Below, one piece after another: positions 34,501-49,500 of a stretch of 64,000 bases of DNA. This DNA is from Heterocephalus glaber (lineage: Eukaryota; Chordata; Mammalia; Rodentia; Bathyergidae), in assembly GCF_000247695.1 (NCBI RefSeq), contig NW_004624781.1:15058228-15122227 (forward strand), given 5' to 3'. The number at the start of each line of letters is the position of its first letter. Position 1 is the stretch's first letter. The notes beneath the pieces are model-generated. The model had not been told where the DNA came from and did no database searches. It worked only from the letters and a program-made list of their open reading frames with translations. A program made the position numbers and the translations under genes.

Positions 34501-37500
34501 CTGGGCATCCTCCATGTGGTGCTGGTTTTAGGTGCAGGCAGAATGAAAAGAGTTGTGGGGTCAGGAAGGCTTCCACCCAGATTTCAGAAGAAGTCCTGGA
34601 GGCTGGGCAGTGTGGCCCTGAGAAGGGCAGTGTGTGAAGCTGTGAGTGTGAGGCCAAAAGTGCAGTGGAGACCCCAGAAGTGTGGCGAAGCCAGGAGTGT
34701 GGATTGTCTGAGGAAAGCTACAAGGAAGGTGCAGAGCTGGCCCAAGAGAAAAGCTATGGGAACTACAGCTATCTGCAGTGCTACAGGGGCAGAGCCACCC
34801 AAGCCCTTTGTCATTCACAACTTGCCACAGATTGCCTTGGATACTGCACATGGAACTACTGGACTTAATGTTTGCCCTGCTGGATTTTGGACTTGCTTTG
34901 GTTCCATTCTTTGTATCTCCCTGTTTGTACCTTTTGGAATGGGAATGTCTGTCTTATGCCATTGAATATTGGAAGGATTTAACTTTCTTTTCATTTGTAC
35001 AGGGGCTCACAGCTAAGAGTTTGACTTAAATCTCAGAGGAGACTTGGGACTTGGACTTTTCAGCAATGCTGAAACTGTTAGGACTTCGGCAACTTTTAGA
35101 GATGGACTAAATGCCTTTTCTTTTGGTTTTTTCTGGTACCAGGGATTGAACTCAGGATATTTCGCTTGTGAGACAGGCGCAGTGCCACTGCACCAAATCC
35201 CTTAAATGCCTTTTGCATAGAGGGACATGCATGGGTCTTTGGGGGGACCAGGGATGGAATGTTATGGTTTTTATGTCTAGATGTCCCCCTACAACCTCAT
35301 GCGGTCATAGGTGGCTGAATCTAGTGTGTGATGCTGAGATTAAGGGTATGTGATTACTAAATCAGTACACTGGTTTGGCACCTCCCTATTCCCATAGCCT
35401 GGATACAGTATTGTCTTCTCCCTCATTGCTTTTGCTGTCCTCTGCTGCCATTAACTCTTGCCCACTTCCATGTGCCACCCTACCATGGAGTCAGGCGATT
35501 ATGGAACCTCTACAAACTGTGAGCTAAATAAACCTTTTCTCATATAACTGGGTATCGGGTATTTTGTCTCAGCAACGAGAGAAAAGTAACATAAAGGGAG
35601 GAACTTCTGTTTTGTACATTACAGTAACTAAAAATACTAGAGCCAAAGTTCTTTGGTTTGAGTAAATATCTAATCTTGAATATCTTGACATTATCAGAAA
35701 GCAGGTGTACTTTTATGTGAACCTTTATAGATTAGGTGGGATCTAGTTCTTTTTAAAAAGTTCTTAATTTTGTTAGTACATGTTTGTAGTACATAATTTA
35801 CATTCATTGTGGGGCACTGCATACAGCATCTAGTTCTTTTCTACTATGAAAGAAAAAATTTATAAAGTTTGGAGCTTTTTTCATTTTTGGCACTTTTAAA
35901 CTTTTTCTTGTCCTCATTCTTCTGATTTTAGTTGGTTACTAAAAAAGCCAAAAGTTAGAGTTCATTTATGTGCAGGAGTGAAAACTTAGTAAACTGTTAC
36001 TCAAAATCATGTCAGGCTTAGATTGACTTCTGATGTAATTATAGATCTGAAATTTCTTACAAGATACTCTAGACTCTAGAAAACTGTAAGTTCACTTTAG
36101 TCCATAATCCTTGATAGTTCCCCTTTCAGAATGCAAAAGTAATGATAGATTAATGAGATTTTCTAAAATGAAATTTAAAGGTGTTTAGAGGTATGAATGA
36201 AATATGGAGGTTTAGTAAGGCAATGATTTTGAGTGATAGGAACCCAAGTGAGTGTATAAGACCGTCACCCTTCAAAGAAAGCTTGCATATATATGTGTTT
36301 GGAAAATTTTACTGATATGTGAACTCTGTCGTACAGATTGTTTTGATATCTCAAATTTATCATTGTTTTTCTTCTGGCTTTGGAATTTGAGTTGCAATGA
36401 GAAAGACTGATTATTCTATGAAATAGTTAAAGCCTTACCTATAATGTTTTCTTACATAAATGTGTAAAATTAACTCTATTCTTAAATTAGTGATAACATT
36501 CCTTCCAGGTATCTGTTTTTAAGTCTTTTAGTATATATTTCATTTAAAACCTGAATTCTAATATATATTTGTATATAATTTTTTTATAGATATTTTGAAT
36601 AGAGTTAACCCCGGCTTGTATTCAAGGGGAATAAAGAATGGTGCACTCAGTCGAGGTATAGTGTTATTATACTACTTTAATTTTAAAATGAAGTATTTTG
36701 ACAAAATTGATTATATAGAAGTGTATTCAATATATTGTATAATTTTAAAATACAGGTGTTACGGCTGCATTCAAGCCTACAAGTCAACACTACACGAACT
36801 CAACATCAAATCCAGTGTCTGCCTCGCCAGTACATTTTCATCCTGAATCTAGACCTTCAAATAGCTCTGTTATTGTTCAGCCTTTTTCTAAACCTGTAAG
36901 TGTTTTTGAATCTATAGTCAGCTCAGAGATAACATTGGCTATTATTTATCAATATCAACAATACCTGGTTAAAATTTCAGACTATCTCAGTCATTTATTG
37001 GACTCATAATTGGCATCAGACAATGTCAGCAGCTTTATGATAGCTTAACTAGTAGTATCCAAAGGAATAACTGCAGAGCTGGGCCTTGTGGCACATGCCT
37101 GAAATCTTAGCACTTGGGAGGATCACAAGTTTGAGCACAGCCTGGGCCACGTAGTGGCTTAGTGAAATCCTGTCTCAAAAAATGAAGAAAGGGCTGGGGA
37201 TGTAGCTCAGTGTGAGGGCACTGAATTCAGTCCCCAGTACTGCCCCTAAAGCCCCCAAACAAAGAAATTAATAATTGCAGGAATTAAGTACCCAACCTAC
37301 TAATATATTAGGTAATATGCTAAAATTGAATAGCTACTATATTAAAAACTACACTGTCAAAACATGAATAAAAAGCATTGTCAGTACCGAATATTACACA
37401 GTGGCAGAATATATAAGATTGCCAACTGGGCCAAGTGTTCTTTCATTTTTTTTTTTTTCCAGACAGCCTTTTGCTGTATAGATCCGGATAGCCTCCTTAA

Positions 37501-40500
37501 ACTTACTATGTGGCCCAGGCTGGCTTTGAATTTGCAGTGACCCTTGTACCTCAGCCTCCCAAGTGCTGGGGTTACGGATGTGCACCGCCCCTCCCAGCTC
37601 TGGGCCAAGTGTTCTTAATTGAGAAAATTGAGAGGCAGTCAGGGCTTTTTATTTGGAAAACACACTTTGTTAGTCTAGCTCAAAAAAAATTTAAAAAGTA
37701 TGAGATAATGGGAATAGTTATCATTTATTGTGTTGTTTATACAAGGATTTGGGCTAAATGCTGTGTATTAAATAGTCTAATTCTCAAACATCCCTACAAA
37801 GTAGGTACTATTATTTCCATAATTGAGGGAAGTTACAGAGGTTAAATGAGTCTACTAAGATCTGGGATATCAATCTAAGCTAAACCAGAGTTCCGATACA
37901 TGCATACATATAGATGTGTATGAATGTATATGTTAAGAAAATAAAGCTTTGCCTTACTTCAGCAGTTCTCAAGGGATGGTCTGCAACACTCGGGCTTCCC
38001 CAAGACACTGTCAGGGGTTTGGGAGTCAACACTTATCATCATAATCAGACACACTCTTTGCCTTTTCTCTGTGTTGACATCTACACTGATAATACAAAAC
38101 AGTGGAGAGGAAGCTGCTGGTGCCTTCCTGTGAATCAAGGCAGTGGCATTTACTATGCACTTAGAGTTAAAAATATTCCAGTTAAACTCAGTTCCTTGAT
38201 GAAGTATTAAAATATGTTAAACATTAATTGATGTTACTAATGTTGACTATTCTTGAACAAGTCTTTAATATTTTGTGTGATGAAGTGGGTAGTATACATA
38301 AAGCCCTTCTGTCTTAACTGATTATTTTCTTGAGGTAAAACACTTGTGTGATTGAATTTGTGAGCTAAACTACATACTCTTAAAAAAAATATAGAACATC
38401 ATTTTTACTTGAAAGAATGACAAACCATGGTGTATTTATTTGTTTGTTTGTATCAGTAGTAACACAAATGTATGTGACTTTAAAAAATGCACGCTTATTA
38501 CCTAACAATCTTACAGTTTCTGTGGGTCAGGAGTCATCATGGTTGGCTGGATTCCCTCCTTTAGGGTTTCACAGGCTGCATTCAAGGTGTGGTCCCTGGA
38601 GTTGCACTCTCATCTGAAGCTCTGGGGAAGTATCTGCTCCCAAGTTCCCATGGCTCTTGATAGCATTCAAGTCTATAGGGGTATCTTCCTAGTTTTTGGC
38701 TTACTCTTTGCCAGGTGGGTCTTCCCAACATGGCTCCTTTGCTTCTTCAAAGCTAGCAAGTGAGAGTCCTTTTCAAGATGTCATTATAATCTTAGGAATC
38801 ATAATTATGTACACAAAATCATGTATCTCTCACCTTTGCTGTATTCTGTTGCTGAGAAGCAAGGCAGAGAGGTCCTACCCACAATCAAAAGGAGGCTCTT
38901 GCAAAGGATATGATTACCAAGAGGTGGGGATGATAGAGACTACCTAAGAGTCTGTCTGCCACACAGAGTATTTGACAAACATTTCCTAAAAATTGAACAA
39001 AACACACCTGCCACTTCAAGGAAAACAACTGATAGTAGTTTTCTTGCTAGTGATAATATTTCTGCTTTCAAGGAAAACATTTAAATTTTGGAAAATTTAA
39101 CAGCTGTCACGCTGATCTCCACAGCTTCTCCATATTTCACAACTACTGATGGGTAGTGGTATTTATAAATACGACTTTCTGATACTATGTTATGAACTAT
39201 GTCAACATTTGAAAGATCTGCATTATTCAGTGAAACCAGTATGTTGTAGTTAATAATGTATATGTTATAAAAGTATACAAGGGTCATAGACCTATTTATA
39301 ATATAAGATCGGTCATTTTATGAGAACAGGTACAGAAAGTTTAGGGATATGGTTTTAGTATAACAAACCTTTAAGAAAGTCCCAACCGTTGAGTCTTGGT
39401 ATAAGCGTCAAGTTTTAGAGCCGTAGTTGTTTTAAGCTACCGTTACAATACTTTTGTTTTTTGGTATCGGAGATCGAACTTGGGACCTTGAGCTTGCGAG
39501 GCAGGCGGTGGAACCACTGAGCTAAATCCCGGGCCCTAAAATACTCCTTTTTCGGTTACATTGTGCTATGAAGTCAGATTTTCTTTATATTCTTCAACCA
39601 GAATAACATGGCCTAGCATATTAAAAGCAGAAGTAGTTAAGATGCTGCAGCAGTTTTTGGTTAAGCTAGACATTCGAGAAATTTGTAAAACAGTGCGTCT
39701 CTTCACTATTTCTTTGTGTATTTGAAAGTCATTTTTCATAAAATGGTATATTAATCTGTAATGAATTTATTATTTAAAATGAACTAATATTTCAAAATTT
39801 TTGTTTAACTTCTACCATGGTAAATATCAGTTGATATAATAAAAATAAAAACACTATTTGGGTTCAGTAATTTTTAAATGTGCAAAAGGATCAACTTGAA
39901 GCCAAAGAGTTAGATACCACTGGCTTTGAAAAATAGTAACACATTAAAAAAAATTTAGAAATTAGACAATAAGAACATTAAGAGAGACTGCAGGAGTATC
40001 TTGAATCCTGTATGGTTCCACAAGGCTATTACTTATAATGTTTTAAAAAGTGCAACAAATGTTCTTAAAGTGAGGTGGAAAGCTACCCAGAATGTAAAAA
40101 TTGTTGGCTAATAGTTGAATCAAATTAACTTAGTGGTTTCCCATGCTTATCATAAGCTGGTTAGCATTGAGGGGTACTAGAGAACTTGATTATGTAACGT
40201 AATTTGATAGATAAAAATCTTTGCAACATTAGACTTGGGGGGAAAAATAACAAAAGCAAAGGTGGGGGGCAGGGGAATGGGGAAAAAAATAAGAACCAAG
40301 ATAACATCATGTAAAGGTACAAATCCCCAATGAGGAATGTCATTATATTGTACACCTAAAACGTACCAATAAAATTAATGAAAAAAAAAGCAAAGGGTGG
40401 AATCTGGTATTATAAAAGTCAGAAACTAGAGTGTTTTCTGACTCAGAGTATTTTATTTTTGTGGGTATAGTTTTAAAGCATTTCAATTGGAATTTCCCAG

Positions 40501-43500
40501 TCCTGAGGTTCTTTTAGAAAAAGGGCATTTTAGCCAGTTGGTTTGGGTGGGGCCTGGCGAAGACACATTTTTAAAAACTCCTGGTAATCTGTTGTGCAGA
40601 GTTAAGAATGACAGAATTGGTAACCTGGAATGAATGGAGAATCTTATGAAAGGGATTTTTCTCCTGGATTTTGGAAGCCACTGAATTTAATAAATTGTAA
40701 CTGTTTTCCATTTTGTGTCATGTTTTGTGTGTTTTCATGGAATATCTGTATTTCAACATTTCTTTCAAGTAGATTGGTATAGAATTTATTATTATTATTA
40801 TTACTTATAAAGTCAGTGTGATCTAACTTAAGGACATGGGCTTTGTAATCAGGCTTGGATTCTAATTTCAGCTCCATCAATAAAGTAATTGTTTATTGAG
40901 AGTGTCTTCCTTAACCACATTTAATCTTAACTATTTATAAGTTGAGGGAGCTGGGTGTGGTGGCTCATGCCTATAATCGCAACACTCAGGAAGCTGAGGC
41001 AGAGTTCAAGGCTAGCCTGGACTACATAGTGAATTCAACACCAGCCTGAAATGCATAGTGAAACCTTGTCTCAAAAAAACCAAAAAGAAAAAAAAAAGAA
41101 AAGCGAGCGATAGTATCTGAATCCCACTAAAGTGCTTATTCTACCCTACTTGTACTTAACATCTTTATTTACTGCTTTAAAGACATTAAAAATTCCTTAT
41201 TGGAGAATTATTTCAGCTAGTTATTTGTTGAATAATGAATTATCTGCTGTCTGAAATTGCAATAATTAACTCTTCAGAGTTTTCTAGAAAAGCTTTTTTT
41301 TGGTACCAGGGATCGAACTCAGGACCTTGTGCTTGCGAGGCAGGTGGCACCATCACTAAGCTAAATCCCTGGCCGCATATTTTCCATTTTTTAAAAGTAC
41401 AGATATTTAGAGAAAATATTTACCTTCAACTAAGATTGTATTTGGTTCCAGTTAAGTCATATGGCATCATAAACTTGTTTGTTTATTTATTTGGTTTTTT
41501 GAGACAAGATTACACTATGTAGTTCAGGCTGGCCTTGAACTCATTATATAGCCCAGGAGAACTTGCATCAATCCTCCTGCCTTAGCCTTCTGAGTACTGG
41601 GATTACAGCATGTGCCACCATGCCTGGCTGAGTCATATGGCATTGTTGATTTTTTTTCATCCTACATGTTAACCCTCAAATGCTCATATCTGCCTTTAGG
41701 CCTCAGGTGTGGTCTAGATTACAACAATAGTTTGTTATTATAACTTCTTCACTCCATATCAATAGAAAAGTAACAGCAAAATTCTTAAAATTTAATTATC
41801 CTTCAATTTATAAGCATAAAAAAAAATCCTTTGTTTTTATACTACACTTGATCTTAGCCAAAAGTCCGAGAAGCAATAATCCCTTGTTTTATTATAAAAT
41901 AATATGTTTTTTAAGAGGAAAGTTTAGAAAAGAGAACAGTGTATCAATCAGGATCATATTATATATTGATACGTTTCTTTTTTTTCACTGAACATTCTTC
42001 TTGGAACATGTCATTGGATATTGCTTAAAAAAAAAAAAACCCTGGTTTTTAAAAATCAGTTTGCTTGTTTGTGTGTTTATTTACTTTTGAGACAGGGTCT
42101 TGCTGTCAGGCTGGCTTGACCTCACTGTGTAGCCCAGGCTGACCTGGAATGCAGGGCAATCCTCCTGCCTCAGGCTCCCGAGTACTGGGATTACAGGCGT
42201 GTGCCACCATGCCGTTTAAAAACTTGATATGAACAGTTGTATGGTACTGTGTTTATCCATCTCTCTATTGTTGAACATACAGGTTGTAATTTTTTGCTAT
42301 TACAAATCTCTGTTAAACTCATTTCTTTACTATGAATTCTTGATAGTAGAATAATCAGATCAAATTAACCTTTTAAAGACTTTGATAGGTATTGTTAAGT
42401 TTTTTATGCAAACTATGCCAAAACTATAACCTGTGCTTTGCCAGTAGAGAATGTTAGCATCACTTTTTCGTTTTTTATTTTTAATTTTTTTATTTTTTGG
42501 TACTGGGGATCAAACTTGGGTCCTTGAGCTTGCGAGGCAGGCGGTGGAACCACTGAGCTAAATCTCTGGCCCTTGTGTTTTATTTTTTACACTTGATCTT
42601 AGCCAAAAGGCCGAGAAGTGATTGTTGTTTTTTATTTTTTGAGACAGGGTCAATATGTCCTCCAGGCTGGCTTTAAATTTACTGTGTAGTCCAGGCTGGT
42701 CTCAAACTCACCTTATCTTCAAGCCTCAGTCTTCTGATCTGGAATTACAGGCATGTGCCACTAGTCCCAGCTATCATCACTTCTTTAACTTTCTTCAGAC
42801 TAATATTAGTCTTATAGAAGAAATAGTACAAGGTGTTCCTATATTCCTCTCACCCAGTTTCTCGTAATGTTCACATCTTATCATACCTAGGCAGTTACCA
42901 TTAACTAAACTGCAAGTCCTTATTAGAATTTTACCAGTTTTTCTATTAATATCTTTTATATTTCCCAGAATCCTACTCATGATCTTACCTTGCAGTTATT
43001 TCTTCTTGGTCTTCTCACATTTTCTTTCCTTTTTTTTTGGTACCATGTATTGAACTTGGGATCTTGCGCTTGCGAGGCAGGCTCTGGAACCATTGAGCTA
43101 AATCCCCAGCCCTCTTCTCACATTTTCTGTAGTTACTCTTTGACTTTCATGACCGTAACTCTTTTAAGAGTAATGATTATTTTGTAGTAGGTAATCATGT
43201 TTAAAACAATACAAGTTCAGTAAACATTGCTATTGTTTTTATTTGCATTTGTTGTAAGTTGGAAACTGTTTCATTTGTATCACCATTCATATTTTGCTTT
43301 TTAATTGTCTTATGTTCTTTGGCTGTTTTCCTCTTAAAATAGCCGTTTTTTTCCCTTTTGACTTTAAGCTTTTTAAAACTTGCTTGCTGTATATTATGAT
43401 ATGTAGAATGATTCAGAAGTCACTTTTAAGAGCTTATTCTCTCCAAAATTATCTTTCATAAATAATATTAGAGTGTGTGTACAAATAAGGGCCGGGGATT

Positions 43501-46500
43501 TAGCTCAGTGGTTTCACTGCCTGCTTCGCAAGCGCGGGGTCCCGAGTTCCATCCCCGGTACCAAAAAACAAACATACTTAATATATACTAGTATTGGAGT
43601 ATATAAACCCAAATTATTTAGGCATGCTTTCCATAATTATACTAAATATGTGTACACTTACATATAACTTTATACTGCTTTATATTGTATTTGGTTTATC
43701 TTAACCATAGTTTTCACAGCTTTCTTGAGTTTTTCCTGCTAGTTTGGACCACCCTTTGTCCTGATGGAAGGGCTGAAAATTCTTTTCACCCAGGCCTGCA
43801 GGCTGTTGGCCTGATCACTCCTCTAAACATTTACTGTAAACCCTATCTGTTTGGCATTCTTATGTCTTCACCTTGCTTGGCCAGGTTGCTTTCTCACATG
43901 CCTTAAGAAGGGAGATTGCTTACCCTAGCACACCTCTCTGTGGGATGATTGAGAGAGTAAAGGACCCATTTGTTCTCTTTCTGACCCATAGCTTATAATT
44001 TCTCCAGAAAAGATGGCTCCAAGGGCCCGGGATTTAGCTCAGTGGTTTCGTTGCCTGCTGTGCAAGCGCAAGGACCTGAGTTTGATCCCCAGTACCAAAA
44101 AAAAAAAAAAGATGGCTCCAAAATTCAAAGCATGTGCTGTATTCATCAGTGCTGATGCACAGTACCATAGATTGATTACCCTTTTGTTGGCCTTGATATT
44201 TTAGAGATACAGGATTTTTAGAGATATAGGAGCTTTTACTTTTTGTAGTTATGACTATGTTTTCTATTGTTCTTTTTGTTTATGCACAAAAATTTTGCTG
44301 AGTTCTAATTTTTGCTCCTTGATGGTGATACTGCATTGTTAGAATCACTGTATGGTGTATCAGTCTTACTGATAGAGAATTTATGTTTCTTTTATCTTGA
44401 AAAAGTTGTACTACAATTTGCCTCCTAAGCTTGGCTACTTGTAGTCAGCTGGTCAGGAAAAAACCAGCTGTATTAGCTTGCCTTCAGCTTTGGTAGATGA
44501 TTATTTTGGCAAATTAGTAATTACATTTTTGTTTTTAAATATATTAATAGAGTCATCAAAATATCCTTAGAATTACTGGTATACAGTTAAATTTGCCTTT
44601 ATAAAAGTTCATGAAGCAAAATAATTGTAAGTATTTGAATAGATACAATATTCTTCCTTTGAAATATTTTAACAGGGTTATATAACGAATCCATCACAAG
44701 CTGTATCTAATAATTCTTCAGAGTTACTGTTTGATTTGACCCAGGATACAGGATTATCACCTTACCAAGGGGGACCAGCACTTTCTATAGCAGGTTGGTT
44801 TTAGTTCTTTTCTCAAAAAATACCAAAAGAAACTTAATGAATATGAATATAGAATTGATTTTCTGTTTTGAAGCCCATACTCTTGTGTGAAGGTTTTCAC
44901 ATATTACATGTGAAATAATACATGTGGTAATAATAATTTTTGAATGCCTTTTTGGAGTGATTTTATATAAAATCTTGGCTTAACTGCTTTAAACTCATTC
45001 TCACTTGGATTCACCCTCAAAAAAGCAAAAAAAAGGGTCTTAATTTCTGAGAGAAGTCCTCAGATATCCTAAATATTCTAATAAAAAATTGTCTTCATGA
45101 GCACTAATATGAAATAGTACATGGTTATAGTTGATTTCTTAAGTTTATATCTTTCCATTCTCATAAATGATTTCAATATGATAGTTAAATATGATTTTAA
45201 AATTGTTTGTATAGGGATTTGTACATAATAAATTCCTTTGAAGGAATAATGAAATTTACCTATTGAAGATTTAAAGTTTGTGTGTATACTACTATAATAA
45301 AGTTCTTCATTAACCTGAAATACATTAGTATGCTGTGAAAGAATTTTGTCTTGTTGAAAATTCCCTATAACCAAGCAGAAAATTTTTGTATCCTAGCAAT
45401 TTATGTGTATTTCAAATAATTGACCTAAGGGAGAGAGAGGTATACAATTTTTTTGGAATTCTTAGATTGTTTACTAAACAAAACAGTGTGGGGAATTTAC
45501 CAAATTCTTTTCCATTTTTTTTCACTGTAATGCTAGTGTTTAAACTAATTGTTTTTCCATTTTAATAATACTTCCTTTGATACACACTTCTGGGTATCAG
45601 TTACATACTTAATAAACATCTGGTTAATGAAATAGGTGAGAATGAAAAGAAATGGAGAAAAAATGTGTTTATCTGGTTTTACAAAGCATATGGACTTTAT
45701 TCGTAGAAAAAGTCTTAATTCTTAAAACTTCTTAGAACTAAGGACAAACAAATGACTCCTCTCCCTCTGGGGTTTTCTACTAGGGTGATTGAAACTTTAA
45801 CCTGAGCAGTACGTAGGATAATTTGCGAGATGTAGATTTGAAACTCTGTTCTTATTTTTCTTTCTTTCTTTCTTTTTTTGTCCTTCTGTTGCTGGACGTT
45901 GAACCCAGGACCTGGTGCATGTTAGGCAAACGCTCTGCCATTGAACTACATCCACAGTCCTTTATACAATTTTAAATTTTGAGGCAGGGTCCCTCAAACT
46001 TCAGATTTCCTGCCTTAGCTGTAGTTAGGAGTATAGGTGTGTACCACTACACTTGGCTTAAAAAGGAATTTATAAAGCTTAAAGGACTTGATAACAAATG
46101 GTAAAGTTATGTGTGACAATTATGAATAATGATAGTGTGATTAATAGACTGCTATCTGTAGATTGTAGGGGTTTGGAGAAGATTGAATCTGAGCTTGATC
46201 TTGAATAAGAATTGAATTTTAACTAGCAGAGATAGGACTCTTGAGGATAGGGAATAGCCCATGCCTAACAGAACAGATATACATAATTTCAAATGCAGAG
46301 TGATTATTTAATGTTGAGATTTCTTTTGTTGTCTTATATTGAAACAATCTGTTTCTGCCATCTAGCCTGTTATATAATCAGTCAGTTAATTCAAAATACT
46401 AGAATTTACCCGTTTTTCAGGTAACCTAAATACTAATGTAATTACACAAAATCTTTCTTAGGTACCTGTAATATATCTGTGTGTAATCAAGTGCTTTGAA

Positions 46501-49500
46501 GACAGGGGGAAAATAATTTTTATGTTGTCTCAAAGGATGAAACAGAGAAGCTGACTAGTATAGTTAGCTGACTAGTATAATCCTGGCATATTTGCCTTTA
46601 TTAAAATACTTATAGGTGAGTCGATTGAAATAATTTTTTCCCTCTAAAGTAAGTTAAGATATAAAAAATTTGTTAGTAATGATAATAGCTGTCAATTATT
46701 GAGTGCTTGCTATGTGCCAAATGTTTTGTTGGGATGCTTTAAATATGTTATCTTATTTATCCTTAAAACAGCTCTGTAAAATAAGTTATTACAACTTGCC
46801 AAAAGAGGAAACTGAGATTCAGAGAAATAAGCCACGAATGAACAAGAATAAGTAGAGAATGACACAATTTGGACTTGAACTCATGTCTGACTTAAAAGCC
46901 TGGAATATTTCTAATATATTTACCACTTCTTTTAGTGTATAGTTGGGGTTATTAAATTAAATTTTATGTGCAGTTCTACAGTCCTTTTTACAAGGTACAT
47001 TGTGTGTTATATTCAAAAAGGAGTTCACCTGGTTTGGTTTATAGCCCAAATAGCGCCCTTTCTTTCGCTAATGCTCTATATAAGGCTAAAATCCTTTAGC
47101 TTTAAGGTAATGGTTTTCAAATGGAAAAGTATTTTTAGGAATGAAATCCCTATACTAACAATATTTTATGCACGGGTCTAAATAATAAAATGGAAAAGAA
47201 TTTCTCTGTGAAAACATGCCCAATTTATTCCTTTAAACCCATTAAACTACGGGGAATATAGTATAAAAATCCTTATGCTAACTCCTTGCATTATATGCCC
47301 TTTAATATGAATGAATATATATCACTTTGTGCATTGCAATAAGTGGATATCACCTAAAGCCAAGAGTAGACCATTCTTCACTTTGTTAAGTGGGAAAATA
47401 ACATTTTTACAATTTATTTAAGTTGTTAAATAAAAAAGCATCTTAAGGATCTTTAAAGTTTTGGAACAAATAAAAATTATTTGTCATTTTGCTTATTACA
47501 CTCTCTAATGAACTTAAGCATCTAAAGCTAAAGATAATTCATTTGTAAGTAGTTCAGAGTATTTTCTGCCTTTTTTTTTTTTTTACTTTTATGATATATT
47601 GGTCTGGCTTCTTTTATTATAATTACTTATATATTTGCTTATTTTGAAGCCATATTTAGAATTTTCTTGTGTGTAAATATTTTGTGAATTATTTGAATAT
47701 ATGTAGTGTATGATAAACATTCATGCTATTTCTTTACCCATCTTGAGTTTGTATCACTCAGTTTCTGTGTGTATCTGTAATTTAGCTCCCAAGCATTTTA
47801 AGCAATAGTTATAAGCAATATTCTAAATTATTTATTATTTTTCCCACTGCTAAAATTGTTCTAGGTGTGAATGAAAGTTCATTTATATCAAAACGTCCTT
47901 CAGCTTCTGAAGGAAACAGTGTTAATCCAAAAAAGCCTAAGCCCAGTGAAAGTGTTTCTGCAACAGATTCCTCAGCTGTGTTCCCTTCAATTAACTCACC
48001 TTCCCAGACATCTTCCCAGGCTATGCCATCAAAAGGTAAATATGAAGTCTAGCATATAAAAAAGAAATTACTAGTATTTATACAAAAATTTTGGAAATTA
48101 TTGAAAATTTAAGAGTTATTTTATTATTAGTGGCTATTTAAGGTTAAAATGTGATGAGTTTTGAACCATAAATTTATTTTAGGTGCAAATACCTCATCAA
48201 ATCAGTCTAAAAATGGAACACCTTTTCCAAGAGCTTGTCCAAAATGCAATATTCATTTCAATCTTTTGGATCCTCTGAAAAATCATATGAAGGTAAAATT
48301 CTTTCAAACTTTAATTTTTAAAAAGTTTACAAGTGTCAGTCTGGTTGGTATAGCTCAGTGGTAGGGTACCTAGTTTTGTTTCAAGATTGTTGCTATTATT
48401 TTTTATATAGAAAAAAAAAATCTAGCTTTTAAAGCTATACTGTGAATGCATCCTTTAGCATTTTAATAAAATACTCTTTTTTGCCCCAATGATTAATGGC
48501 TTTTACTCTAAATTCTGCTTTGATGTTAGGCTCACAATACTTGTTTTCTTTAACTCTTCTGAAACACTTTTTTAAGGTATGTCTTTTGCTTCCAGTTTTT
48601 TCCTTTGTGATCCTACATGAAAATATTTTTCTTTTTAGTAGTTGAATTCATATTCATTGATAGGATAGATTTATTTGCTTATGGTTTGTCACAATTTTTT
48701 TGTTAATATTTTCTTTTTTTGAAGCTTCTTCACTGTGTGGTTCTTTTATATGTAGTTTGGGTTTAAGCAAAGGTGTAATTTTGTTCTGGTTATCTGGTTA
48801 TAATAACTTAATATTATATAATTCTAGTTGTCTTTTATTCCTTTGGCTATTCTGTTATTCTCTTCTATTAAGTAGCAGTAAACTTTCTATTTTTCTACCC
48901 ACCTATCTTTGATTTCTCTAGTTACCTAATTTTAGCCAGAGTACAGGGGCTAATAATGAGAAAAGCAAATAATTTTTTTAAAGAGAGTTAAAAGGGAATA
49001 GAAAAAATGACAGATATATCAGGTAAAGAAATTCAGACAAATTCATCTTGGGCATGCAATTACATTTTACTGTTGCTATTAAAATGCTCATACATATATT
49101 TATTTGGTGACTCTAAATGATGTTTCTTGATGCTTTTATCATATGTGAGGCTATGAATAAACTTTGTCAAATTCATATTCATGGTTTCTTTACCCTTCCC
49201 AGTTTGTATTTGTTGGTTGTATCATTTTTCCATTGTCAGGGGAATATACATTTGGTTTTCTTAACCTTATCTCTCCACATTTGCTTTAATTTCTTTCCAC
49301 AGTAAATATATTCAGTGCTCATCACCAATTTTTTTCCCTGGTTTCTTTGGGTTTCTGTTGTTTGTCCTTTAGTAATTTCCTCCTAAAGCACCTGGGAACA
49401 TCACTCTTAAGTTCTTTCATGTTTAGAACAGTTTGACTATAACCCATTCTTGAAAGGCAGTTTGGCCATGTATAAAATACGCTGGATTTCACTTTGAGGA

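Noticed and set aside
34516..34965. 149-codon ORF inside the MaLR internal region
   Set aside because: Overlaps several open frames of similar length in a G/A-rich non-coding MaLR internal sequence and shows no known domain.
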